Part shown: piece after piece, positions 1 to 7,571 of the stretch | Layout of the letters: every line of letters begins with the position of its first letter | Numbering within the stretch: the stretch's first letter is position 1 | From: Methylophilus sp. DW102 | Lineage (GTDB): Bacteria > Pseudomonadota > Gammaproteobacteria > Burkholderiales > Methylophilaceae | Length of the DNA stretch: 64,000 nt | Assembly (NCBI RefSeq): GCF_037076555.1 | Contig: NZ_AP029023.1 | Location: forward strand, 372,001 to 436,000 | Direction: 5' to 3' | Program-made: the position numbers and the translations under genes | The notes under the pieces: generated by a model | Seen by the model: only the letters and a program-made list of their open reading frames with translations | Database searches by the model: none | Told to the model about the DNA's origin: nothing

Positions 1-273
1 AACCAGATGTTGGGTTGTGTTGTCTTGAATTTCTCCCGCCGGTATGCTGCGGCCGCAGCCGCGCTGATCAAACAGAATGATGTGGTAATGCGCAGGATCA
101 AAAAAGCGCCGTTGCGCAGGATTGCAGCCGCTGCCCGGGCCACCGTGCAAAAAAATCACGGGAACCCCTTCTGGATTCCCGCACTGCTCAACATAGATAG
201 AATGTAACGAAGTGGCAGCAAGATGCCACTGTTTGAATGGTTGGCATTCGGGAAAGAGGGCGAGGTTCTTCAT
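1..273 (-). CDS. pip: Proline iminopeptidase, 5' part (runs off left edge)
   Basis: The minus strand from the ATG at 273 stays open to base 1 and encodes the first 91 residues of an alpha/beta-hydrolase of the proline iminopeptidase family (peptidase S33), which releases N-terminal proline from peptides in the cytoplasm. Visible hallmarks are YVEQCGNPEG near residue 27, the oxyanion-hole motif FLHGGPGSGCNP near residue 41, and LFDQRGCGRS near residue 67. The nucleophile-elbow serine and the rest of the triad lie outside the window. No good Shine-Dalgarno sequence precedes the ATG, but there is no better start upstream in frame. It is divergent from xoxF. Family assignment is firm from the motif string; substrate is by homology. 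Confidence 0.88.
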   Translation of the reverse strand, partial: MKNLALFPECQPFKQWHLAATSLHSIYVEQCGNPEGVPVIFLHGGPGSGCNPAQRRFFDPAHYHIILFDQRGCGRSIPAGEIQDNTTQHLV

Positions 274-361
274 AGAGGGTTTTCTTTAACTATTTGATTT
301 TATTTGTAAAAATTTATTTCCAATGAGACGGTGGAAAAATTCAAAAAATAATTTGAAAAAA

Positions 362-379
362 TTGTAACCAATTTGTAAC
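362..379 (+). repeat. Tandem TTGTAAC repeat, 11-bp period, upstream of the xoxF promoter
   Basis: TTGTAAC occurs at 362-368 and again at 373-379, separated by CAAT. The second copy ends 7 bp before the proposed -35 box. Two 7-bp direct half-sites with a 4-bp spacer is the layout used by OmpR/PhoB-family response regulators. A near-identical pair lies upstream of fdsG (14857-14874). The sequence and spacing are seen directly; the role as an activator site is inference. Confidence 0.5.
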
Positions 380-386
380 CAAAGTG

Positions 387-415
387 TTGCAATTGAAAAC
401 AAATTGTTCTATATT
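387..415 (+). promoter_or_regulatory. Candidate sigma70 promoter of xoxF
   Basis: TTGCAA at 387-392 and TATATT at 410-415 are separated by 17 bp, a good sigma70 match. Transcription would begin near 422, giving a leader of about 154 bases before the xoxF ATG. Confidence 0.55.
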
Positions 416-575
416 GCAATCCTCACATGTGGCAAGTGACAATTTCCAAGTTAGTTCAGGATAATTTCCCTTGTCTCTGGTGTGTAAAGTGTGTGCCTTT
501 TATGCTCATTCCTAGTGTCAGCAAATCAGGTGCACACCTAATATTAAACCCTTAGTACTAACTTTGGAGATCAAT

Positions 576-2441
576 ATGCAAGTTAACAAAATCAAACTGG
601 CCCTGGGTCTGGTAGCTGCTTTGCCAATGGTTGCATTCGCTGCTGCTGACCAAGAAGCTGCGATGAAAGATGCCAACAACTGGGCACACCCACGCGCTAA
701 CCATTTCAACCAAGGCTACAGCAACCTGGCTCAAATCAACAAAGGTAACGTTAAAAACCTGAAAGCAGCCTGGACATTCGCAACCGGTGTAAACCGTGGT
801 CACGAAGGTTCTCCAGTGGTTGTGGGTAACATGATGTATGTACATACAGCATTCCCAAACAACGTATACGCTCTGGATTTGAACGACAACCAAAAAATCG
901 TTTGGTCCTATTTCCCAAAACAAGACCCAAGCGTACAAGCAGTTCTGTGCTGTGACAACGTTTCTCGTGGTCTGGGCTACGGCGACGGCAAAATCTTCTT
1001 GCAACAAAACGACGGCATGCTGGTTGCTTTGGATGCAAAAACTGGTGCTAAAGTTTGGGACGTTAAAAACACTGATCCAAAAGTCGGTGCAACTAACACC
1101 AACGCACCACACGTGATCAAAGACAAAGTACTGACTGGTTGCTCAGGTGCTGAGTTCGGCGTACGTTGCTTTATTGTTGCTTATAACATTAAAGATGGTT
1201 CTCTGGCATGGAAAGCCTACTCTACAGGCCCAGATAGCGAAACATTGCACGACGCTAACACTAACAAAGAAAACCCACAGTACAACGCGCTGTCTGTTTA
1301 TGAAGACGTGAACGGTGGTAACAAACAAGGCGGTTCTTTCAAAAAGATCCCTAACGACCAACTGAAAATCGGCGAAAAAGAACTGGGTACACGTACTTGG
1401 TTGAAACCACAAGCTGTGAAAGACGGCTGGCAACATGGTGGTGGTTCCGTATGGGGCTGGTGGCCATATGATGCCAAGACAAACTTGGTATACTACGGTT
1501 CAGGTAACCCATCCGTTTGGAACCCAGACGTACGTCCAGGTGACAACAAATGGTCCATGACAATCACTGCACGTGATCTGGACACTGGTGTTGCTAAATG
1601 GGCAATGCAAATGACACCACACGATGAGTGGGACTACGACGGTATTAACGAAGTGATCCTGTTCGACAAAGGTGGCAAAACATACGCATGGCACCATGAC
1701 CGTAACGGCTTTATCTACACATGGCAAGCTAACAACGGTACATTGGTTGCTGCTGAAAAAGTGCACCCATTTGTTAACTGGGCTAACAGCGTTGACCTGA
1801 AAACAGGTGTACCAGACAAACTGGCATCTGCTTCTACACACCAAGACTACAACGCTAAAGGTGTATGTCCAGCGGCTCTGGGTACTAAAGACCAACAGCC
1901 AGCGGCTTACTCACCAAAAACTGGTTTGATGTACACACCATTGAACCACGTATGTATGACATACGAGCCAGTTGAGTCCAAATACGTTGCTGGTCAACCA
2001 TGGGTTGGTGCGACACTGACCATGTTTGCTGGTCCAGACGGCGTGATGGGTGGTTTCGGTGCTTACGACCCAATGACCAACAAAAAAGTTTGGTACAACA
2101 AAGAGAAGTTCTCTGCTTGGGGTGGTGCTCTGACTACAGCTTCTAACATTGTGTTCTACGGTACATTGGATCGTTGGTTCAAGGCTGTTGATGCACAAAA
2201 CGGTAAAGAACTGTGGAAATTCCAAGTGGGTTCCGGTGTGATTGGTAACGCATTCACCTACGGCCATGCTGGTAAACAATACGTTGGTGTATTGTCTGGT
2301 ATCGGTGGTTGGGCTGGTGTTGCGATGAACTTGGGTATGACTAACGACACAGACGCACTGGGTGCTGCTGGTGGTTACAAAGAGTTGACCAAGTACAACG
2401 CTGCTCCTGGCGGCGGTGCATTGAACGTATTCTCACTGTAA
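576..2441 (+). CDS. xoxF: Lanthanide-dependent PQQ methanol dehydrogenase XoxF
   Basis: Periplasmic eight-bladed-propeller quinoprotein of 621 residues that oxidises methanol with PQQ and hands electrons to cytochrome cL. A Sec signal peptide ends near residue 23 (VAFA-A). The adjacent cysteines C125-C126 form the vicinal disulfide that packs on PQQ. The motif HDEWDYDGIN places the catalytic Asp at D353 and a second Asp at D355, two residues on. MxaF (calcium) enzymes have Ala there, and this extra Asp is the hallmark of lanthanide enzymes. The ATG at 576 is chosen because GGAGA lies just upstream; an in-frame TTG at 564 overlaps that site. Codon choice is strongly biased (nearly all prolines are CCA), unlike neighbouring genes, which suggests very high expression. 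Clade XoxF4 is likely from the family context but not proven. Confidence 0.96.
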   Translation: MQVNKIKLALGLVAALPMVAFAAADQEAAMKDANNWAHPRANHFNQGYSNLAQINKGNVKNLKAAWTFATGVNRGHEGSPVVVGNMMYVHTAFPNNVYALDLNDNQKIVWSYFPKQDPSVQAVLCCDNVSRGLGYGDGKIFLQQNDGMLVALDAKTGAKVWDVKNTDPKVGATNTNAPHVIKDKVLTGCSGAEFGVRCFIVAYNIKDGSLAWKAYSTGPDSETLHDANTNKENPQYNALSVYEDVNGGNKQGGSFKKIPNDQLKIGEKELGTRTWLKPQAVKDGWQHGGGSVWGWWPYDAKTNLVYYGSGNPSVWNPDVRPGDNKWSMTITARDLDTGVAKWAMQMTPHDEWDYDGINEVILFDKGGKTYAWHHDRNGFIYTWQANNGTLVAAEKVHPFVNWANSVDLKTGVPDKLASASTHQDYNAKGVCPAALGTKDQQPAAYSPKTGLMYTPLNHVCMTYEPVESKYVAGQPWVGATLTMFAGPDGVMGGFGAYDPMTNKKVWYNKEKFSAWGGALTTASNIVFYGTLDRWFKAVDAQNGKELWKFQVGSGVIGNAFTYGHAGKQYVGVLSGIGGWAGVAMNLGMTNDTDALGAAGGYKELTKYNAAPGGGALNVFSL

Positions 2442-2486
2442 TTTGAGCTTGTCTTAAATTATCTAATAGAAGTACGTTGACTCCTT

Positions 2487-2516
2487 AACACCCTGCTTAG
2501 GCAGGGTGTTTTTTTT
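2487..2516 (+). terminator. Intrinsic terminator after xoxF
   Basis: A perfect 10-bp stem, AACACCCTGC (2487-2496) with GCAGGGTGTT (2501-2510), closes a TTAG loop and runs into eight T residues (2509-2516). It would separate xoxF from xoxJ or reduce read-through, consistent with xoxF being made in excess. Confidence 0.9.
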
Positions 2517-2686
2517 CATGAATTTCATGATTAAAAACCATGAACAGGAATTTAAGTAGGGCTTCCCTACAAATCAATACGTATTCGCGATAAGATGATT
2601 GAGTTTGTCGTGAATTCATCGAACTTTTGCATATGATTAAGTTCAAAAAACGACAGGAAACAATCACAAAAAGGAACGAAATCAAA

Positions 2687-3562
2687 ATGAAAATATGGAA
2701 TATGCTGGGTGCGGTGGGATTGGTGTTGGCAACGCAATCATGGGTGTCTGCTGAGGAGATCGAAATCCCTTCAATCAACCCGGATGAAGGCCGGATCGGT
2801 GAAGTACGTCGTGTGGCTGATGAATCAGAGTTCAAGGTTTGTTCTGATCCCGATAATATGCCTTACTCTAACTTGAAGCTGGAAGGATTTGAAGACAAGA
2901 TTGCAAAAGTACTGGCCGATGACCTGGGCAAGAAGCTGAGCTTCCAATATGCTTATAACCGTCAAGGGTTTCTACGTAATACCATCAATGCGATGAGATG
3001 TGATGTGATCATCGGTATGACCTCAGACTTCGATGGGTTGAGAACGTCCAAACCCTACTATCGTTCAGGACATGTATTTGTCTGGCGCAAAGACAGCAAT
3101 TACGACATTACCAACTGGGATTCGCCAGATTTGAAAAAAGGCATTATCGGGATTGTTGACAAGAGCCCAGCGACTATCCCGCTCAATGATTACAACTTGA
3201 TGACGAATGCACGTCCTTACCGTTTGCAGCGCGATCTGAATTTGCCAACCAGCTTCATTATTGATGATCTGGTCAAAGGCGATATTGATGTCGCTGTGAT
3301 GTGGGGTCCTATCGCTGGTTACTACGTTAAAAATTCCAAAGTTCCGCTGGAAATGCGCCTGATTCCTGAGTACAACAAAGTCAACCTCAAAGGTAAGGAG
3401 TATTGGAATATTTCAGTAGCTGTCCGTATGAAGGATAAAGACCGTATCAAAATGATTAATGAAGCTTTAGAGCGCAACAAAGACAAGATTGATGCGATTC
3501 TTAAGGATTATGGTATCCCCACCGTGCCAGTTGTTGAAGGCGACAGTGTGTATAAAAAATAA
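2687..3562 (+). CDS. xoxJ: XoxJ, periplasmic binding-protein-like partner of methanol dehydrogenase
   Basis: A 291-residue exported protein with a signal peptide ending near residue 22 (WVSA-EE) followed by a family 3 solute-binding fold. FKVCSDPDNMPYSN and the aromatic/acidic pocket residues are typical of the quinoprotein-dehydrogenase-associated binding proteins (MxaJ/XoxJ). Known XoxJ proteins sit beside xoxF and are thought to activate or assemble it; no ABC permease genes are nearby, which argues against transport. The start at 2687 has AAGGAA 10 bases upstream and begins the signal peptide; an in-frame TTG at 2627 would add a 20-residue charged leader and is disfavoured. The gene follows the xoxF terminator by 170 bp, so partial read-through or its own promoter is expected. 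Confidence 0.9.
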   Translation: MKIWNMLGAVGLVLATQSWVSAEEIEIPSINPDEGRIGEVRRVADESEFKVCSDPDNMPYSNLKLEGFEDKIAKVLADDLGKKLSFQYAYNRQGFLRNTINAMRCDVIIGMTSDFDGLRTSKPYYRSGHVFVWRKDSNYDITNWDSPDLKKGIIGIVDKSPATIPLNDYNLMTNARPYRLQRDLNLPTSFIIDDLVKGDIDVAVMWGPIAGYYVKNSKVPLEMRLIPEYNKVNLKGKEYWNISVAVRMKDKDRIKMINEALERNKDKIDAILKDYGIPTVPVVEGDSVYKK

Positions 3563-3784
3563 CAGTACTGTTGAAAAAGTTTTATAAACAGACAGTTGCT
3601 AATGACAAGGAAAAAAAAACACAGTAAAATCGTTGGCTTGTTTTGAGATGGCTGTGTGATAAATTCTGTCATTATTAATGAATTATTCGTCAACCGTTTC
3701 TGGAACGATTCGTTAAATGAGCATGCGGTAATTGTTTGGTTTACCACTTGTCGCCGCTCATTTTGTTTAGGATTAGGAGAAAAC

Positions 3785-4267
3785 ATGTTAGGCAACACAC
3801 TTAAATCAGCATTGTTGATTTCCTTGATGGCATTTGCCACAGGCGCAATGGCTGATATCACTTTTTCAGCAACTCAAGACGGTTCCACCTTGAACATTGA
3901 CAAAGCTTTGTTCGATACAGATGCTGCCAAAGAATTTTTGGCTACTGGTAAAAACCCATACATCGGTAACGAAGACGCTATCAAAAAAGGTAAAAAGATT
4001 TTCAACATGTACTCATGTGTTGCCTGTCACGGTGGTAAAGGTGAAGGCGCTGTTGGCCCAGGCTTGATCGGTGCTAACTTCCGTTACGCTAAAAACGCAA
4101 CGAACAAAGGCATGTTCGAAACCATCTGGCACGGTACCAACGGTGGTATGGGTGCTAAAGGTTTTGGCCTGATGGCGCCAGATGATGGTTTGAAACCAGA
4201 TGAAGTATTGAAAGTGATTGCCTTTGTGCGTAGTAATAGCAACGTAGGCATGACAGGTAACGAATAA
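3785..4267 (+). CDS. xoxG: Cytochrome cL, electron acceptor of XoxF
   Basis: A 160-residue c-type cytochrome with a signal peptide ending near residue 23 (GAMA-DI) and one haem site, C78-V-A-C81-H82. The run KNATNKGMFETIWHGTNG followed by GMG is typical of the cytochrome cL (MxaG/XoxG) family, and a methionine in the GGMG or GLMAP segment is the probable distal haem ligand. AGGAGA (3775-3780) fixes the start at 3785. It follows xoxJ by 222 bp, a gap with no gene in which only a leader or own promoter could sit, and is closed by a strong terminator. Role as the XoxF acceptor is inferred from family and position. Compare the lipoprotein paralogue downstream. Confidence 0.92.
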   Translation: MLGNTLKSALLISLMAFATGAMADITFSATQDGSTLNIDKALFDTDAAKEFLATGKNPYIGNEDAIKKGKKIFNMYSCVACHGGKGEGAVGPGLIGANFRYAKNATNKGMFETIWHGTNGGMGAKGFGLMAPDDGLKPDEVLKVIAFVRSNSNVGMTGNE

Positions 4268-4280
4268 CTCGTTACGAATA

Positions 4281-4312
4281 AAAACGGTCACTTAGGTGAC
4301 CGTTTTTTGTTT
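4281..4312 (+). terminator. Intrinsic terminator after xoxG
   Basis: A perfect 11-bp stem, AAAACGGTCAC (4281-4291) with GTGACCGTTTT (4296-4306), has the same TTAG loop as the xoxF terminator and is followed by a T-rich tract. Confidence 0.9.
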
Positions 4313-4407
4313 TTATGGCACAATTAAAGCGTGCTGTGTGAAGCTAAAATAATAATAGACATGGCAGAATTTTAAGGAATAACACTATATAAAACCTGGG
4401 GGTAACG

Positions 4408-4917
4408 ATGAGAAGTTTATTATTGACGACATTGCTGGCAGCAATGTTGGCGGCATGTAACAACGGTGGGCAATCTGCTGGCGCTTCAGCAGAAGGTGGC
4501 GATATCAAGGCGATACAATTTGTCACCACCCAAGATGGTCAACCTATGGAAATTGACCATAAAATGTTTGATACACCTGCTGCGAAAGAATTTTTGGCGA
4601 CGGGTAAAAACCCTTATATTGGTAACGAAGAGGCGATTAAAGAAGGCAAGAAAAAGTTTAACCTGTTCTCTTGCGTTGCTTGTCATGGTGGTCATGGTGA
4701 AGGCGCTGTCGGGCCTGGCTTGATTGGCGAGAATTTCCGTTATGCGAAGAATGCAACCAATAAAGGCATGTTTGAAACGATCTGGCATGGCACCAATGGT
4801 GGCATGGGTGCAAAAGGTTTTGGCTTGATGGCGCCAGATGATGGTTTGAAGCCTGACGATGTATTGAAAATCATCGCTTTTATTCGTAGTCATGCCAAAA
4901 TTACTGGTAACGAATAG
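4408..4917 (+). CDS. Lipoprotein cytochrome cL paralogue
   Basis: A 169-residue cytochrome closely similar to the preceding XoxG across the whole haem domain (haem site C89-V-A-C92-H93; the same NATNKGMFETIWHGTNGG and GFGLMAPDDGLKPD stretches). Its N terminus differs: MLAAC with Cys17 is a lipobox, followed by a flexible Gly/Ser/Ala-rich linker. It should therefore be a diacylated membrane-anchored cytochrome facing the periplasm rather than a soluble one. The ATG at 4408 follows a GGGGG ribosome site. It has terminators on both sides, so it is probably a separate unit from xoxG. Possible jobs are a membrane relay between soluble cytochrome cL and an oxidase, or a condition-specific alternative acceptor; both are inference. 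Confidence 0.88.
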   Translation: MRSLLLTTLLAAMLAACNNGGQSAGASAEGGDIKAIQFVTTQDGQPMEIDHKMFDTPAAKEFLATGKNPYIGNEEAIKEGKKKFNLFSCVACHGGHGEGAVGPGLIGENFRYAKNATNKGMFETIWHGTNGGMGAKGFGLMAPDDGLKPDDVLKIIAFIRSHAKITGNE

Positions 4918-4938
4918 TCGTGTTATTTGAGGTGTTGT

Positions 4939-4971
4939 GCGCGCTTGGCAGTACGGCAGGCGCGCTTTTTT
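4939..4971 (+). terminator. Candidate terminator between the lipoprotein cytochrome and ndh
   Basis: GCGCGC (4939-4944) and GCGCGC (4960-4965) form a GC-only stem with a 15-base loop, followed by T residues to 4971. It ends only 15 bases before the ndh start, so ndh expression would depend on read-through or on a promoter inside the cytochrome gene. Confidence 0.65.
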
Positions 4972-4985
4972 ATTGAAGGATTAAT

Positions 4986-6317
4986 GTGAGCGTGACTGAC
5001 GAAAATGATTTACACCATGTCATTATTGTAGGTGGTGGTGCAGGTGGCCTTGAATTGGCGACCAAGTTGGGTGACTCCTTGGGCAAAAAGAAAAAAGCAA
5101 GGATCACGTTGATTGATGCAACGCGAACCCATGTCTGGAAGCCGCTGTTGCACGAAATTGCAGCGGGTAGTATGGATCCGGATCGCCATGAGCTGGAGTA
5201 TCTGGCACAGGCACATTGGCATCACTTCAAGTTCAGGCTGGGCCGGATGGATGGTCTGAATCGTGCAACACGTGAAGTGTTTTTGTCGCCGGTACATGAC
5301 GAAGATGGGAATGAAATTATTGCGCGCCGTTCATTCAAATACGATACCCTGATTATCGCGGTGGGTAGTACTACAAATGATTTTGGCATTAAAGGGGCAC
5401 GTGAGTATTCACTTGCCTTGGATACCCAGGCGCAGGCGCAAAAATTCCATCGCTATCTGCACAACGCATTATTGCGTGCACAAACACAGCCTGAACCATT
5501 AAAACCCGGTCAGCTTGAAGTGGCGATTGTGGGCGCTGGGGCGACGGGTGTCGAGTTGGCGGCTGAACTGCACAATACTACGCGTGAGCTCGCCGCCTAT
5601 GGCCTGGATAAAATTGATGCCGATCGTGACGTCAAGATTTCTCTGATTGAAGCAAGTGACCGTATTTTGCCAGCATTACCACCCAAGCTTTCTTATGCGG
5701 TTGATGTCGAGCTGCGTAAACTGCGGGTGAATGTGTTTACTGGCGAGCGTGTGACTGAGGTGTCTCCCAAAGGCATCACGACGCACAGCGGCCGTACGAT
5801 TCCTGCGGAGTTGGTGGTGTGGGCAGCTGGCATCAAAGCCCCGGATTTTCTCAAGGATATCGATGGGCTGGAAACCAACCGTATTAACCAGCTGGTGGTG
5901 AATCAGCATTTGCAGACCACTCGTGATACGAATATTTTTGCGTTTGGTGATTGTGCAGCCTGTCCATGGCTGGGGCATGACGCGACGGTGCCTCCACGTG
6001 CGCAAGCGGCACACCAGCAGGCTTCGCTGCTGATCAAGACGGTGAAGGCGCGTGTGGCTGGTAAAGAATCGCTGCCAGAGTTCCACTATACCGATTACGG
6101 CTCACTGGTCAATTTGGGCAAATACTCTACCGTGGGCAGCTTGATGGGTGCCGTGGCGGGGGGCAGCATGTACATTCAGGGCTTGTTCGCACGCGTGATG
6201 TACCGTTCCTTGTACAAGATGCACTTGATGGCATTGCACGGTGTGCTGGCGGTGATTGTTCATACCATCGGTCGTATTATCTCAAGACGTACCGAGCCAC
6301 ATGTCAAATTGCATTGA
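4986..6317 (+). CDS. ndh: Type II NADH:quinone oxidoreductase
   Basis: A 443-residue flavoprotein that transfers electrons from NADH to quinone on the cytoplasmic face of the membrane without pumping protons. The first Rossmann motif, GGGAGGLELATKLG (near residue 15), binds FAD. The second, VGAGATGVELAAEL (near residue 180), binds NADH. FAFGDCAACP near residue 320 is the third FAD contact. The C-terminal 40 residues are hydrophobic/amphipathic, as expected of the membrane-binding tail. The start is GTG at 4986 with AAGGA five bases upstream. Location after the methanol oxidation genes suggests a role in reoxidising NADH made by formate dehydrogenase, but this is inference. Confidence 0.93.
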   Translation: MSVTDENDLHHVIIVGGGAGGLELATKLGDSLGKKKKARITLIDATRTHVWKPLLHEIAAGSMDPDRHELEYLAQAHWHHFKFRLGRMDGLNRATREVFLSPVHDEDGNEIIARRSFKYDTLIIAVGSTTNDFGIKGAREYSLALDTQAQAQKFHRYLHNALLRAQTQPEPLKPGQLEVAIVGAGATGVELAAELHNTTRELAAYGLDKIDADRDVKISLIEASDRILPALPPKLSYAVDVELRKLRVNVFTGERVTEVSPKGITTHSGRTIPAELVVWAAGIKAPDFLKDIDGLETNRINQLVVNQHLQTTRDTNIFAFGDCAACPWLGHDATVPPRAQAAHQQASLLIKTVKARVAGKESLPEFHYTDYGSLVNLGKYSTVGSLMGAVAGGSMYIQGLFARVMYRSLYKMHLMALHGVLAVIVHTIGRIISRRTEPHVKLH

Positions 6318-6330
6318 TCGCTAGAGAGCA

Positions 6331-6356
6331 AAAAGGGCGCTCAGGCGCCCTTTTTT
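6331..6356. terminator. Bidirectional terminator between ndh and lplT
   Basis: GGGCGC (6335-6340) and GCGCCC (6345-6350) form a stem with a TCAG loop, extended by an A-run on the left and a T-run on the right, so it can end transcripts of the convergent ndh and lplT genes. Confidence 0.85.
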
Positions 6357-6383
6357 GTTGATTGTATCAAAGCTGCGTTGCGC

Positions 6384-7550
6384 TTATCGCCGGATATGTT
6401 TGCGATAAACCAGTGTGATCAATGACATGCTGAAAATAATAAATACCCCGAAGATGGCCACAATGGTATTAATGTCTAGCTTGGCGCCTACCATCCAGGT
6501 GTAAGCGCCCAACAGCAGCAAGATGCCTATATTCTCGTTAAAATTTTGTACGGCAATCGAGTGCCCGGCGCCGAGTAAATGATGGCCCCTGTGTTGTAAT
6601 AAGGAGTTGAGCGGCACCAGAAAATAGCCTGAAAGCACACCAATCACAAATAGCAGGATCCCTGCCAGAATGGGGCTGTGGATCACCATCATGCTCATCA
6701 CCAGAATCCCCATGTAAATGCCTGCCGGTAACACTTTCACGGCATTCTCCAGCTCGACATACTTGGAAGCGATGATTGAGCCGATGGCGATGCCAACGGC
6801 AAGGATGGCGATCAAATAAGTCGCTTGTTGCTGAGAGAAGCCCAATCTGACATCTGCCCACTGTAATACCACGAATTGCAAGGTGGCCCCGGCGCCCCAG
6901 AACAAAGTGGTGACGGCCAGCGAGACCTGGCCTTGCGGATCTTTCCACAGCGTCATAAAGGCATGCCAAAAATCTTTGAGTAAAAACCAGAGCGTTTTTT
7001 GCGCTACTTTGTGGTCAATCGGTACTTTGGGAATGTAGTAGTTGAACGCTGCGGCCAGCAAATATAGGCACATGATGCAGGCTATGCCCATGTATGGATT
7101 GTTGGCAGATAACGTAGAACCCAAGACCGGCCCCAGAATAATGGCGGTGACTGTGGTGCCTTCCATCCATGCGTTGGCCTTGATTAACAAATGCGATGGC
7201 AGCATTTCCGTCAAAATGCCATATTTCGCCGGCGAATAAGCGGCAGCACCTATCCCCACCACAGCGTACGCATACAGGGGCGGCACGCCCGCCAGTGCCA
7301 TCAGGCAACCGATAAACTTCAACCCATTGCTTAAAAACATGACCCGGCCTTTGGGCAGCGCATCGGCAAAGGGGCCGACAAAAGGCGCGAGCACGATATA
7401 GGAAATCACGAAAAATTCGCGTAGAAGTGGTTCGTGCCAGCTGGGTGCGTTAAGCTTTGCCAGCAGGGCAATCGCAGCAAACAGCAGAGCATTATCTGCG
7501 ATTGCCGACAAAAACTGGGCAATCAGTAAGGTATAGAAGCCTTTGACCAT
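6384..7550 (-). CDS. lplT: Lysophospholipid transporter LplT (MFS family)
   Basis: A 388-residue protein with about twelve hydrophobic segments, of the major facilitator superfamily. The N terminus (GFYTLLIAQFLSAIADNALL) and length match LplT, which flips lysophospholipids across the inner membrane for re-acylation in Gram-negative bacteria. Unlike in enterobacteria, no adjacent aas acyltransferase gene is present here. It is the last gene of a bcp-phoH-lplT run with a 21-bp gap to phoH, so cotranscription is likely. Family call is firm; substrate is by homology. Confidence 0.88.
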   Translation of the reverse strand: MVKGFYTLLIAQFLSAIADNALLFAAIALLAKLNAPSWHEPLLREFFVISYIVLAPFVGPFADALPKGRVMFLSNGLKFIGCLMALAGVPPLYAYAVVGIGAAAYSPAKYGILTEMLPSHLLIKANAWMEGTTVTAIILGPVLGSTLSANNPYMGIACIMCLYLLAAAFNYYIPKVPIDHKVAQKTLWFLLKDFWHAFMTLWKDPQGQVSLAVTTLFWGAGATLQFVVLQWADVRLGFSQQQATYLIAILAVGIAIGSIIASKYVELENAVKVLPAGIYMGILVMSMMVIHSPILAGILLFVIGVLSGYFLVPLNSLLQHRGHHLLGAGHSIAVQNFNENIGILLLLGAYTWMVGAKLDINTIVAIFGVFIIFSMSLITLVYRKHIRR

Positions 7551-7571
7551 AAGAAGCGAGCAGACGACTGT

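Larger units (their letters stand above)
274..575. promoter_or_regulatory. Intergenic control region between pip and xoxF
   Basis: This 302-bp AT-rich stretch holds no convincing gene. It contains a tandem TTGTAAC repeat (362-379), a sigma70-like promoter (387-415) pointing at xoxF, and then about 150 bases that would form the xoxF leader RNA. In the leader, GGTGTG (479-484) can pair with CACACC (533-538) and GTGTGC (491-496) with GCACAC (532-537), so two mutually exclusive short stems are possible. A purine-rich ribosome site (GGAGA, 565-569) precedes the xoxF ATG. Confidence 0.6.

Noticed and set aside
558..2279. Several long open frames antisense to xoxF
   Set aside because: They arise from the strongly biased codon use of xoxF; they lack ribosome sites and the translated sequences are Cys/Val/His-rich without protein character.
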